A stretch of DNA of 12,141 bases from Bacteroidales bacterium (GTDB taxonomy: Bacteria > Bacteroidota > Bacteroidia > Bacteroidales > UBA932): contig SFJA01000065.1 in the NCBI GenBank assembly GCA_004556005.1, positions 1 to 12,141 of the forward strand, read 5' to 3'. Under the pieces are notes generated by a model. That model made no database searches and had not been told where the DNA came from. It saw only the letters and a program-made list of their open reading frames with translations. Both the position numbers and the translations under genes were made by a program. Each line of letters starts with the position of its first letter. Positions within the stretch are counted from its first letter, which is position 1. Positions 1-6,756 of the stretch are shown here, in pieces.

Positions 1-1
1 C

Positions 2-800
2 GCCCTGCTCGTGACCGCACTTGCCTTTGACAGTCTTGGGCTTCCGCGTACAGGCATTACCGGTATCACGATGCCGGGACTCGGCACCACCCGCAGGACC
101 CACGACAACTCTCTGGAACTTATGCGCCTGCTGGGCATCAGTTCGAGCGAAATCGACATCTGCGCAGCCACGAGGCAGCATTTCGCCGACATCGGCCAGG
201 ACGAGTCGGTACACGACGTGACTTACGAAAACAGCCAGGCCCGGGAGCGCACCCAGATTCTGATGGATATGGCCAACAAGCTGGGAGGCATAGTGATAGG
301 AACCGGAGACCTTTCCGAACTCGCCTTGGGATGGTGCACCTACAACGGCGACCATATGTCAATGTATGCCCAAAACCCTTGTCCGCACACTCGTCGTCTG
401 GGCTTCACGCAACAGGTTCGGAGATGAAGTAAGAGACGTGCTTCTGGACATTGCCGACACTCCGATCAGCCCGGAACTCACTCCTGCTGACAGCGAAGGG
501 CGCATCGCCCAGAAGACCGAAGACCTTGTAGGGCCTTACGAACTGCACGACTTTTTCCTGTTCAACTGCTTGCGATACGGATTCGGCAAGGAGAAGATAC
601 TTTTCCTTGCAAAGCAAGCATTTTCAGGCACTTACAGCGACGAAACCATAGAGCACTGGCTGGATGTGTTTATGCGCAGGTTCGTTCGGCAGCAGTTCAA
701 GCGTTCCTGCCTCCCGGACGGCCCGAAGGTCGGCTCCGTAGCACTCTCACCTCGCGGCGACTGGAGGATGCCTACCGACCTTAAGGTAACCCAATTCTGA
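2..800 (+). pseudogene. nadE: NAD+ synthetase (glutamine-hydrolysing), 3' part, frameshifted
   Basis: This is the C-terminal ammonia-ligase domain of glutamine-dependent NAD+ synthetase, which converts nicotinic acid adenine dinucleotide to NAD+ using ATP. The gene enters from the left edge, so the N-terminal nitrilase-like glutaminase domain lies outside. Positions 2 to about 368 (phase 2) read the conserved blocks MPGLGTT, VHDVTYENSQARERTQ, GTGDLSELALGW and NGDHMSMY. The family then continues with roughly A/G-V-N-A-S/G-V-PKTLV, but here PKTLV resumes at 369 in another phase (frame 0) and runs to the stop at 798-800 through DTPISPELTPAD, AQKTEDLVGPYELHDFF, QQFKRSCLPDGPKVGS and LSPRGDWRMP. 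Only one base lies between the Tyr codon (365-367) and the Pro codon (369), where about 18 are expected, so about 17 nt are missing. Identity of both halves is clear. Whether the break is real or a sequence error is not, because nadE is normally essential. Confidence 0.88.
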
Positions 801-815
801 CACTGCAAATTCCAA

Positions 816-854
816 CACTGCCGGCGGCGGTCGAAGAGGGCATTGCCGGCGGTG
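816..854 (+). other. GC-rich inverted repeat downstream of nadE
   Basis: Bases 816-825 pair with 845-854 as a 10-bp stem with one G-T pair and a 19-nt loop. The arms are built on a near-perfect direct repeat, TGCCGGCGG at 819 and again at 844. No T-run follows, so it does not look like a standard intrinsic terminator. It could still end or stabilise the nadE transcript. Confidence 0.35.
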
Positions 855-924
855 GGAAGCGAATGAGCAATACACATCTACAGAATTGTTGATACAAATA
901 TTATTTCAATTACCGTCATTTTTT

Positions 925-932
925 TATTTTTG
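925..932 (+). promoter_or_regulatory. Candidate Bacteroidota -7 element upstream of the serpin gene
   Basis: TATTTTTG fits the Bacteroidota primary-sigma consensus TAnnTTTG. It would place transcription start near 938, giving a leader of only about 8 nt before the ATG at 946. The upstream -33 match is poor (TTTC at 904-907 with a short 17-nt spacer), and the area is T-rich, so a chance match is possible. Confidence 0.38.
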
Positions 933-945
933 CGAAATTGCATCT

Positions 946-2085
946 ATGAAACCCTATCGTTTACTTTTACTAACCTTGTCTGTATCAATACTTTCCTGTA
1001 CCGGAAACAATAGAATCGAGACCCCGGAAGACACCCGTGAGGTCCAGATAGCCCCGATATCTTTGGCAAAGGCTGAGTCGGAGGCCGCTGAAATAATATC
1101 GGATTTTTCTTTTGAATTGTTCAGGAAGGTTTATTCGTCTCATTCAGAAGCGTATTTGCTGATATCGCCATTGAGCGTTGCGATGGATCTGTCCATGATA
1201 GCCGGAGGGATGACTGCCGAGGCGAAGGAAATCATCGCCAAGCTGATTGGAATTGAAGGCCTTCCGAGCGATGTCATTGAGTCTTATTATCAAAAACTGT
1301 GCAAGGGGTTGTCTGCCGTTGATGCGGACTCCCGTTTATGTTCTGCCAATTCCGCCTGGTTTGACGATGGAACGATAGTGGACAATTCTTATAAGACTGC
1401 CCTTGAAAGCACTTTTGACGCGTATGTCAATACGCTTGATTTTCAGAAGCTTGGTTCTGCAGACATTATCAACGGCTGGTGCTATGACAAGACCGGAGGA
1501 ATGATTGAAGAGATTGTAGGTGCCGAAACACTGAGATCGCTGCAGGCTCTGATCCTCAACGCAATCTATTTCAATGCCAGGTGGGCATTCGAGATGCAGC
1601 TGGACGGCGATGTTCTCAATACTGAAGGCGAGTTTAAATACGCTGAAACTGAGCAATTTCGTATGCTGTCATTGCCTTTCGGCAACGGTTGCTACGAAAT
1701 GCTGGTCGCCCTGCCTGTGGGACAATTCTCCCAGATGGTCAATTCTCTCTCCAGCTCCGAAATCAAGGAGATGAAGCCGGCGATGGTCAGGGCAAGAATC
1801 CCGAAGTTCCGGACCGGAACTTCCGTTGACCTCACAAAAGACCTGGTCGAAATGGGTCTTGCTACTGGAGCCTCGCGCTTCAACATTGGCACGATAATGC
1901 AGAAAACCTGTTTTGAAGCGAACGAAAAAGGCGCTCAGGCCGCTGCCATCACCGGCGGAATGATTACTTCTCCTGGAGAGGATCCGGAGTGGATTGAATT
2001 TGACGCGTCAAACAGGTCTTTCCTGTATATGATTTACGAGAACAGTTCCTCTTCCGTCATCTTCATCGGATGTAAAAAGGACTAA
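946..2085 (+). CDS. Serpin-family protease inhibitor, predicted lipoprotein
   Basis: A 379-residue serpin. Residues 1-18 are a lipoprotein signal peptide with a hydrophobic core and Cys18 in the context ILSC, so the protein is probably anchored to a membrane and may face outward. Serpin signatures in order are ISPLSV (73-78), INGWCYDKTGGMI (about 175-187), NAIYFNARW (205-213), ARIPKF (283-288), the hinge E327-K-G-A-Q-A-A-A (327-334) and the C-terminal strands FLYMIYENSSSSVIFIG. The alanine-rich hinge argues for an inhibitory serpin rather than a non-inhibitory one, although P14 is Ala instead of the usual Thr/Ser. The reactive loop runs about 335-350; P1 falls near Ser342-Pro343 and cannot be fixed. 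After W213 only about 17 residues lead to GEF, where serpins usually have about 33, so the strand 4C/3C region is shortened. An in-frame TTG at 886 would lengthen the N-terminus but spoil the signal peptide, so ATG 946 is preferred. The sialidase gene follows after 6 nt. Confidence 0.85.
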   Translation: MKPYRLLLLTLSVSILSCTGNNRIETPEDTREVQIAPISLAKAESEAAEIISDFSFELFRKVYSSHSEAYLLISPLSVAMDLSMIAGGMTAEAKEIIAKLIGIEGLPSDVIESYYQKLCKGLSAVDADSRLCSANSAWFDDGTIVDNSYKTALESTFDAYVNTLDFQKLGSADIINGWCYDKTGGMIEEIVGAETLRSLQALILNAIYFNARWAFEMQLDGDVLNTEGEFKYAETEQFRMLSLPFGNGCYEMLVALPVGQFSQMVNSLSSSEIKEMKPAMVRARIPKFRTGTSVDLTKDLVEMGLATGASRFNIGTIMQKTCFEANEKGAQAAAITGGMITSPGEDPEWIEFDASNRSFLYMIYENSSSSVIFIGCKKD

Positions 2086-2091
2086 CCCGAA

Positions 2092-3280
2092 ATGACATTA
2101 CGAACATTCTGCTTGATTGCAGCCATCAGCCTCGCCATTCCGCAATTATCCCTTGGGCAGGACCGTCACGAAATCTTCACCACACTTTCGGAAAAGGATG
2201 TTCCGTACCGTATTCCTGCCATCGCGGCCCTTCAGGACGGAAGCCTCATCTGTGTTGCGGACTATCGTTGGTCCGGCGCTGACATAGGCCTGGTAAAAGA
2301 CGGGCGCATCGACCTTATGATGCGCATAAGCCGTGACAATGGAAAAACCTGGGAAGATGCATTCCCTCTTATCGAAGGCAAGGGCGCGCAGTCCGGAGAC
2401 TTTATGAATGTAGCGTATGGGGATCCTTGCATAGTCGCAGACAGAGGAAGCAGTAAAGTATTGATAATGAGCTGCGCAGGCAACGTGTCCTTTCGTGACG
2501 GGACACGCGGGCTGCATCAGGGCATAGCCAGGTTTTACAGCAAAGACGGCGGAAGAAACTGGAGCAAGCCGGACGACATCAGCGAAAGCATATACCGACT
2601 CTTCGACAAGGGCCGATTCGGTCCCGCCCGTTCGATGTTCATTGCTTCGGGTCGCATCTTCCAGAGCAGATACATCAGGAAAGGAAGATATTATCGACTC
2701 TATTGCGCTGTGCTTCAACAGATTGAAAATGGAGATAGAATGAATTTCGTGCTCTATTCAGACAACTTCGGGCAAAGCTGGAAGGTACTCGGCGGAGTGG
2801 ACAACCCGCCAATAGAAAAGGGCGCAGACGAGGCCAAGGTCGAAGAATTGCCTGACGGCAGCATCCTGATCAGTTCGCGAACCGACAGTAACGGACGGAA
2901 TTTCAACATCTTCCGATTCACGAACGCCAGACGGGCGGAAGGCAGCTGGGGCAAAATGGCGCATTCGACGCGAAATGCACCTGCTGCTCCAGTCCATCCC
3001 TCTGGGACCCGGACGCTCCAACGTCGGCATCTACTACAAGGGACTCGAGTTTGAGGAACAATTCTCCTCTCCCGAGCACATCGCCAGGGACTGGGAAGGC
3101 AGCTATCTGATTACGGAGGAGAATTCGGCTTATTCGACTATGGCCTTGCAGTCGGACGGGAGCATAGGATTCCTGTACGAGGAATGCACTTACTTCCGTT
3201 CCTGGACGGGTTATACCATTGTGTACAAGGGACTTGGCGTAGAGGAGATAAGCGCAGGGAAGTATTCGCTCCGAAACTGA
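2092..3280 (+). pseudogene. Secreted sialidase (GH33, neuraminidase), frameshifted
   Basis: An exo-sialidase of the BNR/Asp-box family, which releases terminal sialic acid from host glycans. The first part (from ATG 2092) starts with a Sec signal peptide of about 22 residues. It shows YRIP with Arg40 of the arginine triad, probable acid/base Asp64, Asp boxes at 80-87 (SRDNGKTW), 150-157 (SKDGGRNW) and a weaker one at 223-230, then EELPDG and Arg263. After GSWGKMAHS near 2967 the reading phase changes: the C-terminal part continues in phase 2 from about 2972 with LLLQSIPLGPGRSNVGIYY (third Arg), AYSTMALQSDG (nucleophile Tyr) and IGFLYEE, ending at 3280. Family members carry about 30 residues between these blocks, so roughly 80-90 nt appear deleted with a net +1 shift. 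All recognisable catalytic residues survive but lie in two phases. As written, the first frame stops at 3054 after a stretch of unrelated residues. Probably cotranscribed with the serpin. Confidence 0.85.
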
Positions 3281-3309
3281 CAGACGCCAGGACGGCTCGG
3301 AGGCGGGAA

Positions 3310-4296
3310 TCAGTTGCAGGCAGCCTTCTGGTGGCGATGGAGCTGCCAGGAGTTGTAAACGTTGTGCCAGATGCTGTAGAAGCCGCCGGCGACGCTGACT
3401 GCGGGCGTCAGGAAAGTGTATCCCACCCAGATTGCAAAAACGGTGTTCTTCTGGCCGAGGGCCTGCGAAGCGGATATTTCGCAACCATAGCGGCGGCCTA
3501 TCGCACGGCCGGCAGCGAATTGGAAAATGCAGGCCAGAAGCGAGGCGAGGGCTGTCTCGAGTATGACTGCAAGACCGTTGCTGCTATGCATTATCTCTCT
3601 GGTACTCATAGTGATTGCGAGTGTAAGCGATATTCCCCAGATATAAAATGCGAGATCGCTTTTGCTCACGAGCCAGGAGTGCAGGCGCGGCAAGAGAAAG
3701 CGAACCGCCATCGCGGCTATGAAAGGTAGTATCAGAAGAGGAAATACCTTATACAGGATTTTCAGAAAGGCGTCAAGGAATGTAGCGGCAGTGTCCGGAT
3801 GGACAAGTGGCACAAAGAGCGGAATCAGTATAGCTACGGCAAAATTGATGATTATCGTGTATGTAACCACCTCAGCCACATTGCCTCCCAGCTTTCCTGT
3901 CATTACGGCGCAGGCTGTTGCGGTAGGGCAGATGAGGCATAGCATTGCGGCTTCCAGGGGTTGCCGGACATTGTTGATAAATGCAGCGACGTTTCCGGAA
4001 GACGAATCGGCCCAGCAGACCAGAAGTGCAATGCCTATGAAACTCAGGCTTTGTATCAGCAGCAGCCAGAACTGCCATCGGTGGGGTTTGAGTTCGCTCG
4101 GCCGTACCTTGCAGAAACTTAAGAAGAGCATCACGAACAGCAGCAAAGGCTGAACAATCTTGCATACCCGGTGCAACACAGGGCCGTAAGCATGGATGGA
4201 GGGCAGGGCATCATATGCAAGGTAAGCAAGCACGCCCACGGTCATTCCTATGACAAGGAACCATTCCTTGATGAATCTGATGATTTTATCGGCCAT
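3310..4296 (-). CDS. Bile acid:sodium symporter (BASS/SBF) family transporter
   Basis: A 328-residue polytopic inner-membrane protein with about nine to ten hydrophobic segments (roughly 11-29, 45-62, 76-94, 115-132, 140-163, 185-203, 215-232, 242-262, 276-300). Family marks include CPTATACAV (123-131), the following GGN (137-139), the late GQKN (281-284), equivalent to the conserved GxQN of this superfamily, and GGFYSIWHN near the C-terminus. Family members move bile acids or other organic anions with sodium; in gut Bacteroidales the substrate is usually unknown, and I would not assign one. The length is normal and no lesion is visible. It is a single gene, divergent from rsh and convergent with the sialidase gene, whose stop is only 29 bp away. 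I see no convincing terminator in that gap. Confidence 0.8.
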   Translation of the reverse strand: MADKIIRFIKEWFLVIGMTVGVLAYLAYDALPSIHAYGPVLHRVCKIVQPLLLFVMLFLSFCKVRPSELKPHRWQFWLLLIQSLSFIGIALLVCWADSSSGNVAAFINNVRQPLEAAMLCLICPTATACAVMTGKLGGNVAEVVTYTIIINFAVAILIPLFVPLVHPDTAATFLDAFLKILYKVFPLLILPFIAAMAVRFLLPRLHSWLVSKSDLAFYIWGISLTLAITMSTREIMHSSNGLAVILETALASLLACIFQFAAGRAIGRRYGCEISASQALGQKNTVFAIWVGYTFLTPAVSVAGGFYSIWHNVYNSWQLHRHQKAACN

Positions 4297-4325
4297 TATT
4301 TATCTTTTTCGCCACTTTCGAGGCG

Positions 4326-4333
4326 CAAAGTTA
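4326..4333 (-). promoter_or_regulatory. Candidate -7 element for the BASS transporter gene
   Basis: Read on the - strand, this is TAACTTTG, an exact fit to TAnnTTTG. The transcript would start near 4320, giving a leader of about 24 nt before the ATG at 4296. No good -33 TTTG lies at the expected distance. Confidence 0.5.
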
Positions 4334-4353
4334 GTTTATTTCGCGGATAATTG

Positions 4354-4361
4354 TATATTTG
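4354..4361 (+). promoter_or_regulatory. Candidate -7 element for rsh
   Basis: TATATTTG fits TAnnTTTG exactly and predicts a start near 4367 and a leader of about 35 nt before the ATG at 4402. It lies 20 bp from the - strand element at 4326-4333, so the two divergent promoters are nearly back to back and polymerases could exclude each other. The -33 region is weak. Confidence 0.5.
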
Positions 4362-4401
4362 TATTTTGCAATTGATAGTTAGGTAGTACAAATAATTGGA
4401 G

Positions 4402-6312
4402 ATGAACACCATTCAGCCTGAATGCCAGAGCAGTGACATTGTCAGAAAGCAGATTTTGGATAGCGCCGAGGAGATTTTCTCGGTCATGCAGCAGCGCGAG
4501 AGCCCGGAGAACGTTCAGCGTATCAGGGACGCATTTTTCTTTGCAGACGAGGCGCACAAACTTCAGAGACGCAAGTCCGGAGAACCATATATCATTCATC
4601 CTGTGGCAGTTGCATTAATTGTCGCAAAAGAATTGGAACTGGACACAAACACTGTTATCGCCGCCTTTCTCCACGACGTCGTGGAAGATACAGACAGGAC
4701 CATAGACCAGATCAGGGAACGATTCGGCGATGACGTCGCTTATCTGGTCGACGTAGTCACCAAGAAAAAGAAGGACCCGGGCGCAAGTTCCAAACAGGTG
4801 GAGAATTTCAAGCAGATACTCGAGTCCGTAGATTACGACGTGAGGGCGCTGCTCCTCAAACTGTCCGACCGCCTGCACAATATGCGCACGCTCAGCAGTC
4901 TGACGCCGGCAAAACAGATGAAAATTGCGGGAGAAACCGACTTTTTCTATGCGCCGCTCGCCAACAGGCTGGGTCTTTACTATGTCAAGTCCGAGCTCGA
5001 AAACCTGTCGTTCCGGTACAGGTCCCCGAAAGAATTCGCCCGTATAGAGAGGCAGCTCGAGCTTGATGCGGAGAGGACCAGGGGAACGGTAGAGCTGTTT
5101 TGCTCAGAAGCATTGGAACTGCTTAAGGCAAAGGGAATTAACGTGCGCATTGAGGTACGTTACCGTAAGCCTTACAGCATATGGAAGGCGATGAACAAGT
5201 CGGGAATAGACTTCCGGCACGTTGATTTTAAGCACTACATACGCATCATCTACACGCCGTGCCAGGGATGGTCCGAAAAGGTTGTAAGCACTTATATATA
5301 CAGTCTTCTGACCAGCCATTTCAAGGAGAGGCCTGGAAGCGTTTCCAACTATATAGACAGCCCGAAGGACAACGGTTACCAGAGTTTCCACGTGAAGTTG
5401 CTGAACCACTCGGGAGTGTGGGAGGAACTCCACATTTCTTCTGAAAGGATGATAAGGCATTCAAGGCTGGGTTGCATCGTGGAAAGGGAAGAAGGTGGGG
5501 CAAGCCTCTGGCTGGACAGGTTCCGCGTGCTGCTCAAGGATCTCGCCCGTTACAGCAATGAGGTGGACTTCATGGAAGGTCTGCGGTCATCGTTCTACAG
5601 CGAGGACATCGTAGTGTTTACGCCTGACGGCAAGGCAGTTACGCTTCCTACCGGCGCTACGGCGATAGACTTTGCATACGAGATTCATTCCGAGCTCGGC
5701 GAGCACGCGAAATTCGCCCGCATCAACGGCAATCTCGCCTCCGTGAAGAGCGAACTGCGCAGAGGAGATTGCGTGGAGATAGGTTCAGACCCGGGGTGCA
5801 TTCCTGACTCAAGCTGGCTTGAATGTGCAAAGACCTACAAGGCAAAGAGATGCATCAATTCTTTCCTGAAGAACTGTCACAAGCTGGGATTTGAAAGATG
5901 TCCTATCTGCAACCCGCTCCCGGGAGACGAGGTGATAGGATTCAGAATAACACCAAACAAGTTGCTGCTGCATTCGCGCAATTGTTACGAAGCGATAAAA
6001 ATGGCCTCGGAGAGAGGCGACAGCATAGAGGCAATCAACTTCGAGCCTAATCCTGACATTCTATATCCTGTCAGCGTAAGCATCACTGCAATAGACAGAT
6101 ATCATTATCTGAGGGATGTCATAGACAGCATAACCGAGAGGCATCATCTCTCCATCGATACCCTCAACACCGAAACCGTTGACAACATCGTGCACACGAA
6201 CCTTAAATTCTCCGTACACTCGACAAACGAATTCCAGGAAGTTGTGTCACACATTGCGGGTATAGAAGGCGTTGACGAGGTGCAGTACAGCCAGTTGCCT
6301 TCCGAGAATTAA
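4402..6312 (+). CDS. rsh: RelA/SpoT homologue (Rsh), (p)ppGpp hydrolase with eroded synthetase domain
   Basis: A 636-residue stringent-response enzyme. The N-terminal HD hydrolase domain is intact: RRKSGEPYIIHP with His66, LHDVVED (His91, Asp92, Glu95, Asp96) and KLSDRLHNMRT (Asp146). The synthetase domain is recognisable from RYRKPYSIWKAM (253-264) and PKDNGYQSFH (311-320) but degenerate. In an ungapped alignment with E. coli RelA the catalytic Asp of FDVRAVR falls on Phe276, with an Asp one position earlier. The EIQIRT motif reads ELHISS, and the AAHWKYK stretch is absent. A TGS domain (about 391-450), a zinc-finger-like Cys/His region (C490, C493, H514, C518) and an ACT-like C-terminus follow. 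It is somewhat shorter than typical RSH proteins of about 700-750 residues. Net (p)ppGpp breakdown is the likely main activity, by inference. A TTG at 4396 is in frame; ATG 4402 is preferred. Confidence 0.87.
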   Translation: MNTIQPECQSSDIVRKQILDSAEEIFSVMQQRESPENVQRIRDAFFFADEAHKLQRRKSGEPYIIHPVAVALIVAKELELDTNTVIAAFLHDVVEDTDRTIDQIRERFGDDVAYLVDVVTKKKKDPGASSKQVENFKQILESVDYDVRALLLKLSDRLHNMRTLSSLTPAKQMKIAGETDFFYAPLANRLGLYYVKSELENLSFRYRSPKEFARIERQLELDAERTRGTVELFCSEALELLKAKGINVRIEVRYRKPYSIWKAMNKSGIDFRHVDFKHYIRIIYTPCQGWSEKVVSTYIYSLLTSHFKERPGSVSNYIDSPKDNGYQSFHVKLLNHSGVWEELHISSERMIRHSRLGCIVEREEGGASLWLDRFRVLLKDLARYSNEVDFMEGLRSSFYSEDIVVFTPDGKAVTLPTGATAIDFAYEIHSELGEHAKFARINGNLASVKSELRRGDCVEIGSDPGCIPDSSWLECAKTYKAKRCINSFLKNCHKLGFERCPICNPLPGDEVIGFRITPNKLLLHSRNCYEAIKMASERGDSIEAINFEPNPDILYPVSVSITAIDRYHYLRDVIDSITERHHLSIDTLNTETVDNIVHTNLKFSVHSTNEFQEVVSHIAGIEGVDEVQYSQLPSEN

Positions 6313-6348
6313 GCGCGATCAGGGGCATAGAGAAAATAATGCAAAAAA

Positions 6349-6376
6349 ATTTGAAAAAAAATTTGTTTTTTCAAAT
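6349..6376 (+). terminator. AT-rich hairpin after rsh, possible terminator
   Basis: Bases 6349-6359 pair perfectly with 6366-6376 (11 bp, only one G-C pair) around a 6-nt loop. It lies 37 nt past the rsh stop codon. The T-run is inside the 3' arm rather than after it, so termination is uncertain. The loop coincides with the -33 element of the tRNA promoter. Confidence 0.4.
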
Positions 6377-6392
6377 AAAGTAACTACCTTTG
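6362..6392 (+). promoter_or_regulatory. Bacteroidota-type promoter for the tRNA-Lys pair
   Basis: TTTG at 6362-6365, a 19-nt spacer and TACCTTTG at 6385-6392 match the Bacteroidota consensus TTTG-N19/21-TAnnTTTG in full. Transcription would start near 6398, about 15 nt before the first tRNA. It is the best promoter in the window, as expected for stable RNA genes. Confidence 0.72.
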
Positions 6393-6412
6393 CAATCCCA
6401 ATTGAAATGGAG

Positions 6413-6485
6413 GACTCGCTAGCTCAGTAGGTAGAGCATCACACTTTTAATGTGGGGGTCTCGGGTTCGAGCCCCGAACGGGTCA
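6413..6485 (+). tRNA. trnK: tRNA-Lys (anticodon TTT)
   Basis: A full cloverleaf. The acceptor arm is 6413-6419 with 6478-6484, D arm GCTC/GAGC, and anticodon stem 6439-6443 with 6451-6455. Loop CTTTTAA gives anticodon TTT. The T arm is TCGGG/CCCGA with loop TTCGAGC, and the discriminator is A6485. CCA is not encoded, as usual in this phylum. The last acceptor pair (7-66) is a C-A mismatch and pair 4-69 is a T-G wobble. It reads AAA and, by wobble, AAG. Confidence 0.95.
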
Positions 6486-6501
6486 CGAGAATTGAAATAA
6501 T

Positions 6502-6574
6502 GCTTCCTTAGCTCAGTTGGTAGAGCACCTGACTCTTAATCAGGGTGTCTAGGGTTCGAGTCCCTAAGGGAGCA
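6502..6574 (+). tRNA. trnK: tRNA-Lys (anticodon CTT)
   Basis: A full cloverleaf. Acceptor 6502-6508 pairs with 6567-6573 (one wobble). D arm is GCTC/GAGC, and anticodon stem CCTGA/TCAGG closes loop CTCTTAA, giving anticodon CTT. The T arm is TAGGG/CCCTA and the discriminator is A6574. No CCA is encoded. It lies 16 nt after the TTT tRNA and is probably cut from the same precursor. It is specific for AAG, the favoured Lys codon by eye in the neighbouring dcw genes. Confidence 0.95.
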
Positions 6575-6580
6575 CAACAG

Positions 6581-6626
6581 AATCGCCAAGTGATTGTTTA
6601 TCAGTCACTTGGCGATTTTCTTTTTC
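6581..6626 (+). terminator. Intrinsic terminator of the tRNA-Lys transcript
   Basis: A perfect 13-bp stem (6581-6593 with 6605-6617) with an 11-nt loop is followed by a T-rich tail, TTCTTTTTC, within 6616-6626. It sits 6 nt after the second tRNA and separates it from the dcw promoter. Confidence 0.85.
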
Positions 6627-6702
6627 TATAGCGCTGGCTGGTTGCAGGGTGCATTGAAGATTGATTCTTGCAATCATTCGCGGGGAGCGTTTTGCGCCTT
6701 GG

Positions 6703-6737
6703 TGGAAGATTTTGGAAAAAAATGTAATAAAGTGGAA
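6703..6737 (+). promoter_or_regulatory. Candidate MraZ operator: four pentamer repeats at 10-bp spacing
   Basis: TGGAA occurs at 6703-6707, 6713-6717 and 6733-6737, with the variant TGTAA at 6723-6727. The phase is exactly 10 bp, so all face one side of the helix. E. coli MraZ binds TGGGN repeats separated by 5 nt just upstream of its own gene, and this array has the same geometry. It ends 19 bp before the -7 element at 6757, so it covers the -33 zone, where a bound MraZ ring would block polymerase. The assignment is inferred from geometry and location. Confidence 0.6.
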
Positions 6738-6756
6738 AAACATAAGCAATTTTTAC

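Noticed and set aside
365..378. Programmed ribosomal frameshift in nadE; CCCAAAA at 369-375 resembles a slippery heptamer
   Set aside because: The heptamer is not in the phase needed for -1 slippage from the upstream frame, the phase change is +1, and about six conserved codons are physically absent, which slippage cannot supply.
819..855. GC-rich direct repeat as a start of a repeat array or CRISPR
   Set aside because: Only two copies at a 25-bp offset with no further units; better explained as the arms of a single hairpin.
886..945. Longer serpin start at TTG 886
   Set aside because: It would put about 20 extra residues before a good lipoprotein signal peptide that begins at ATG 946.
2918..3484. 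188-codon open frame on the - strand across the sialidase end and the transporter end
   Set aside because: It overlaps two well-supported genes and has no recognisable domain.
6413..6574. tRNA-Lys pair as an integration site for a mobile element
   Set aside because: No integrase, no repeated tRNA 3' end and no foreign gene nearby; core dcw genes follow directly.
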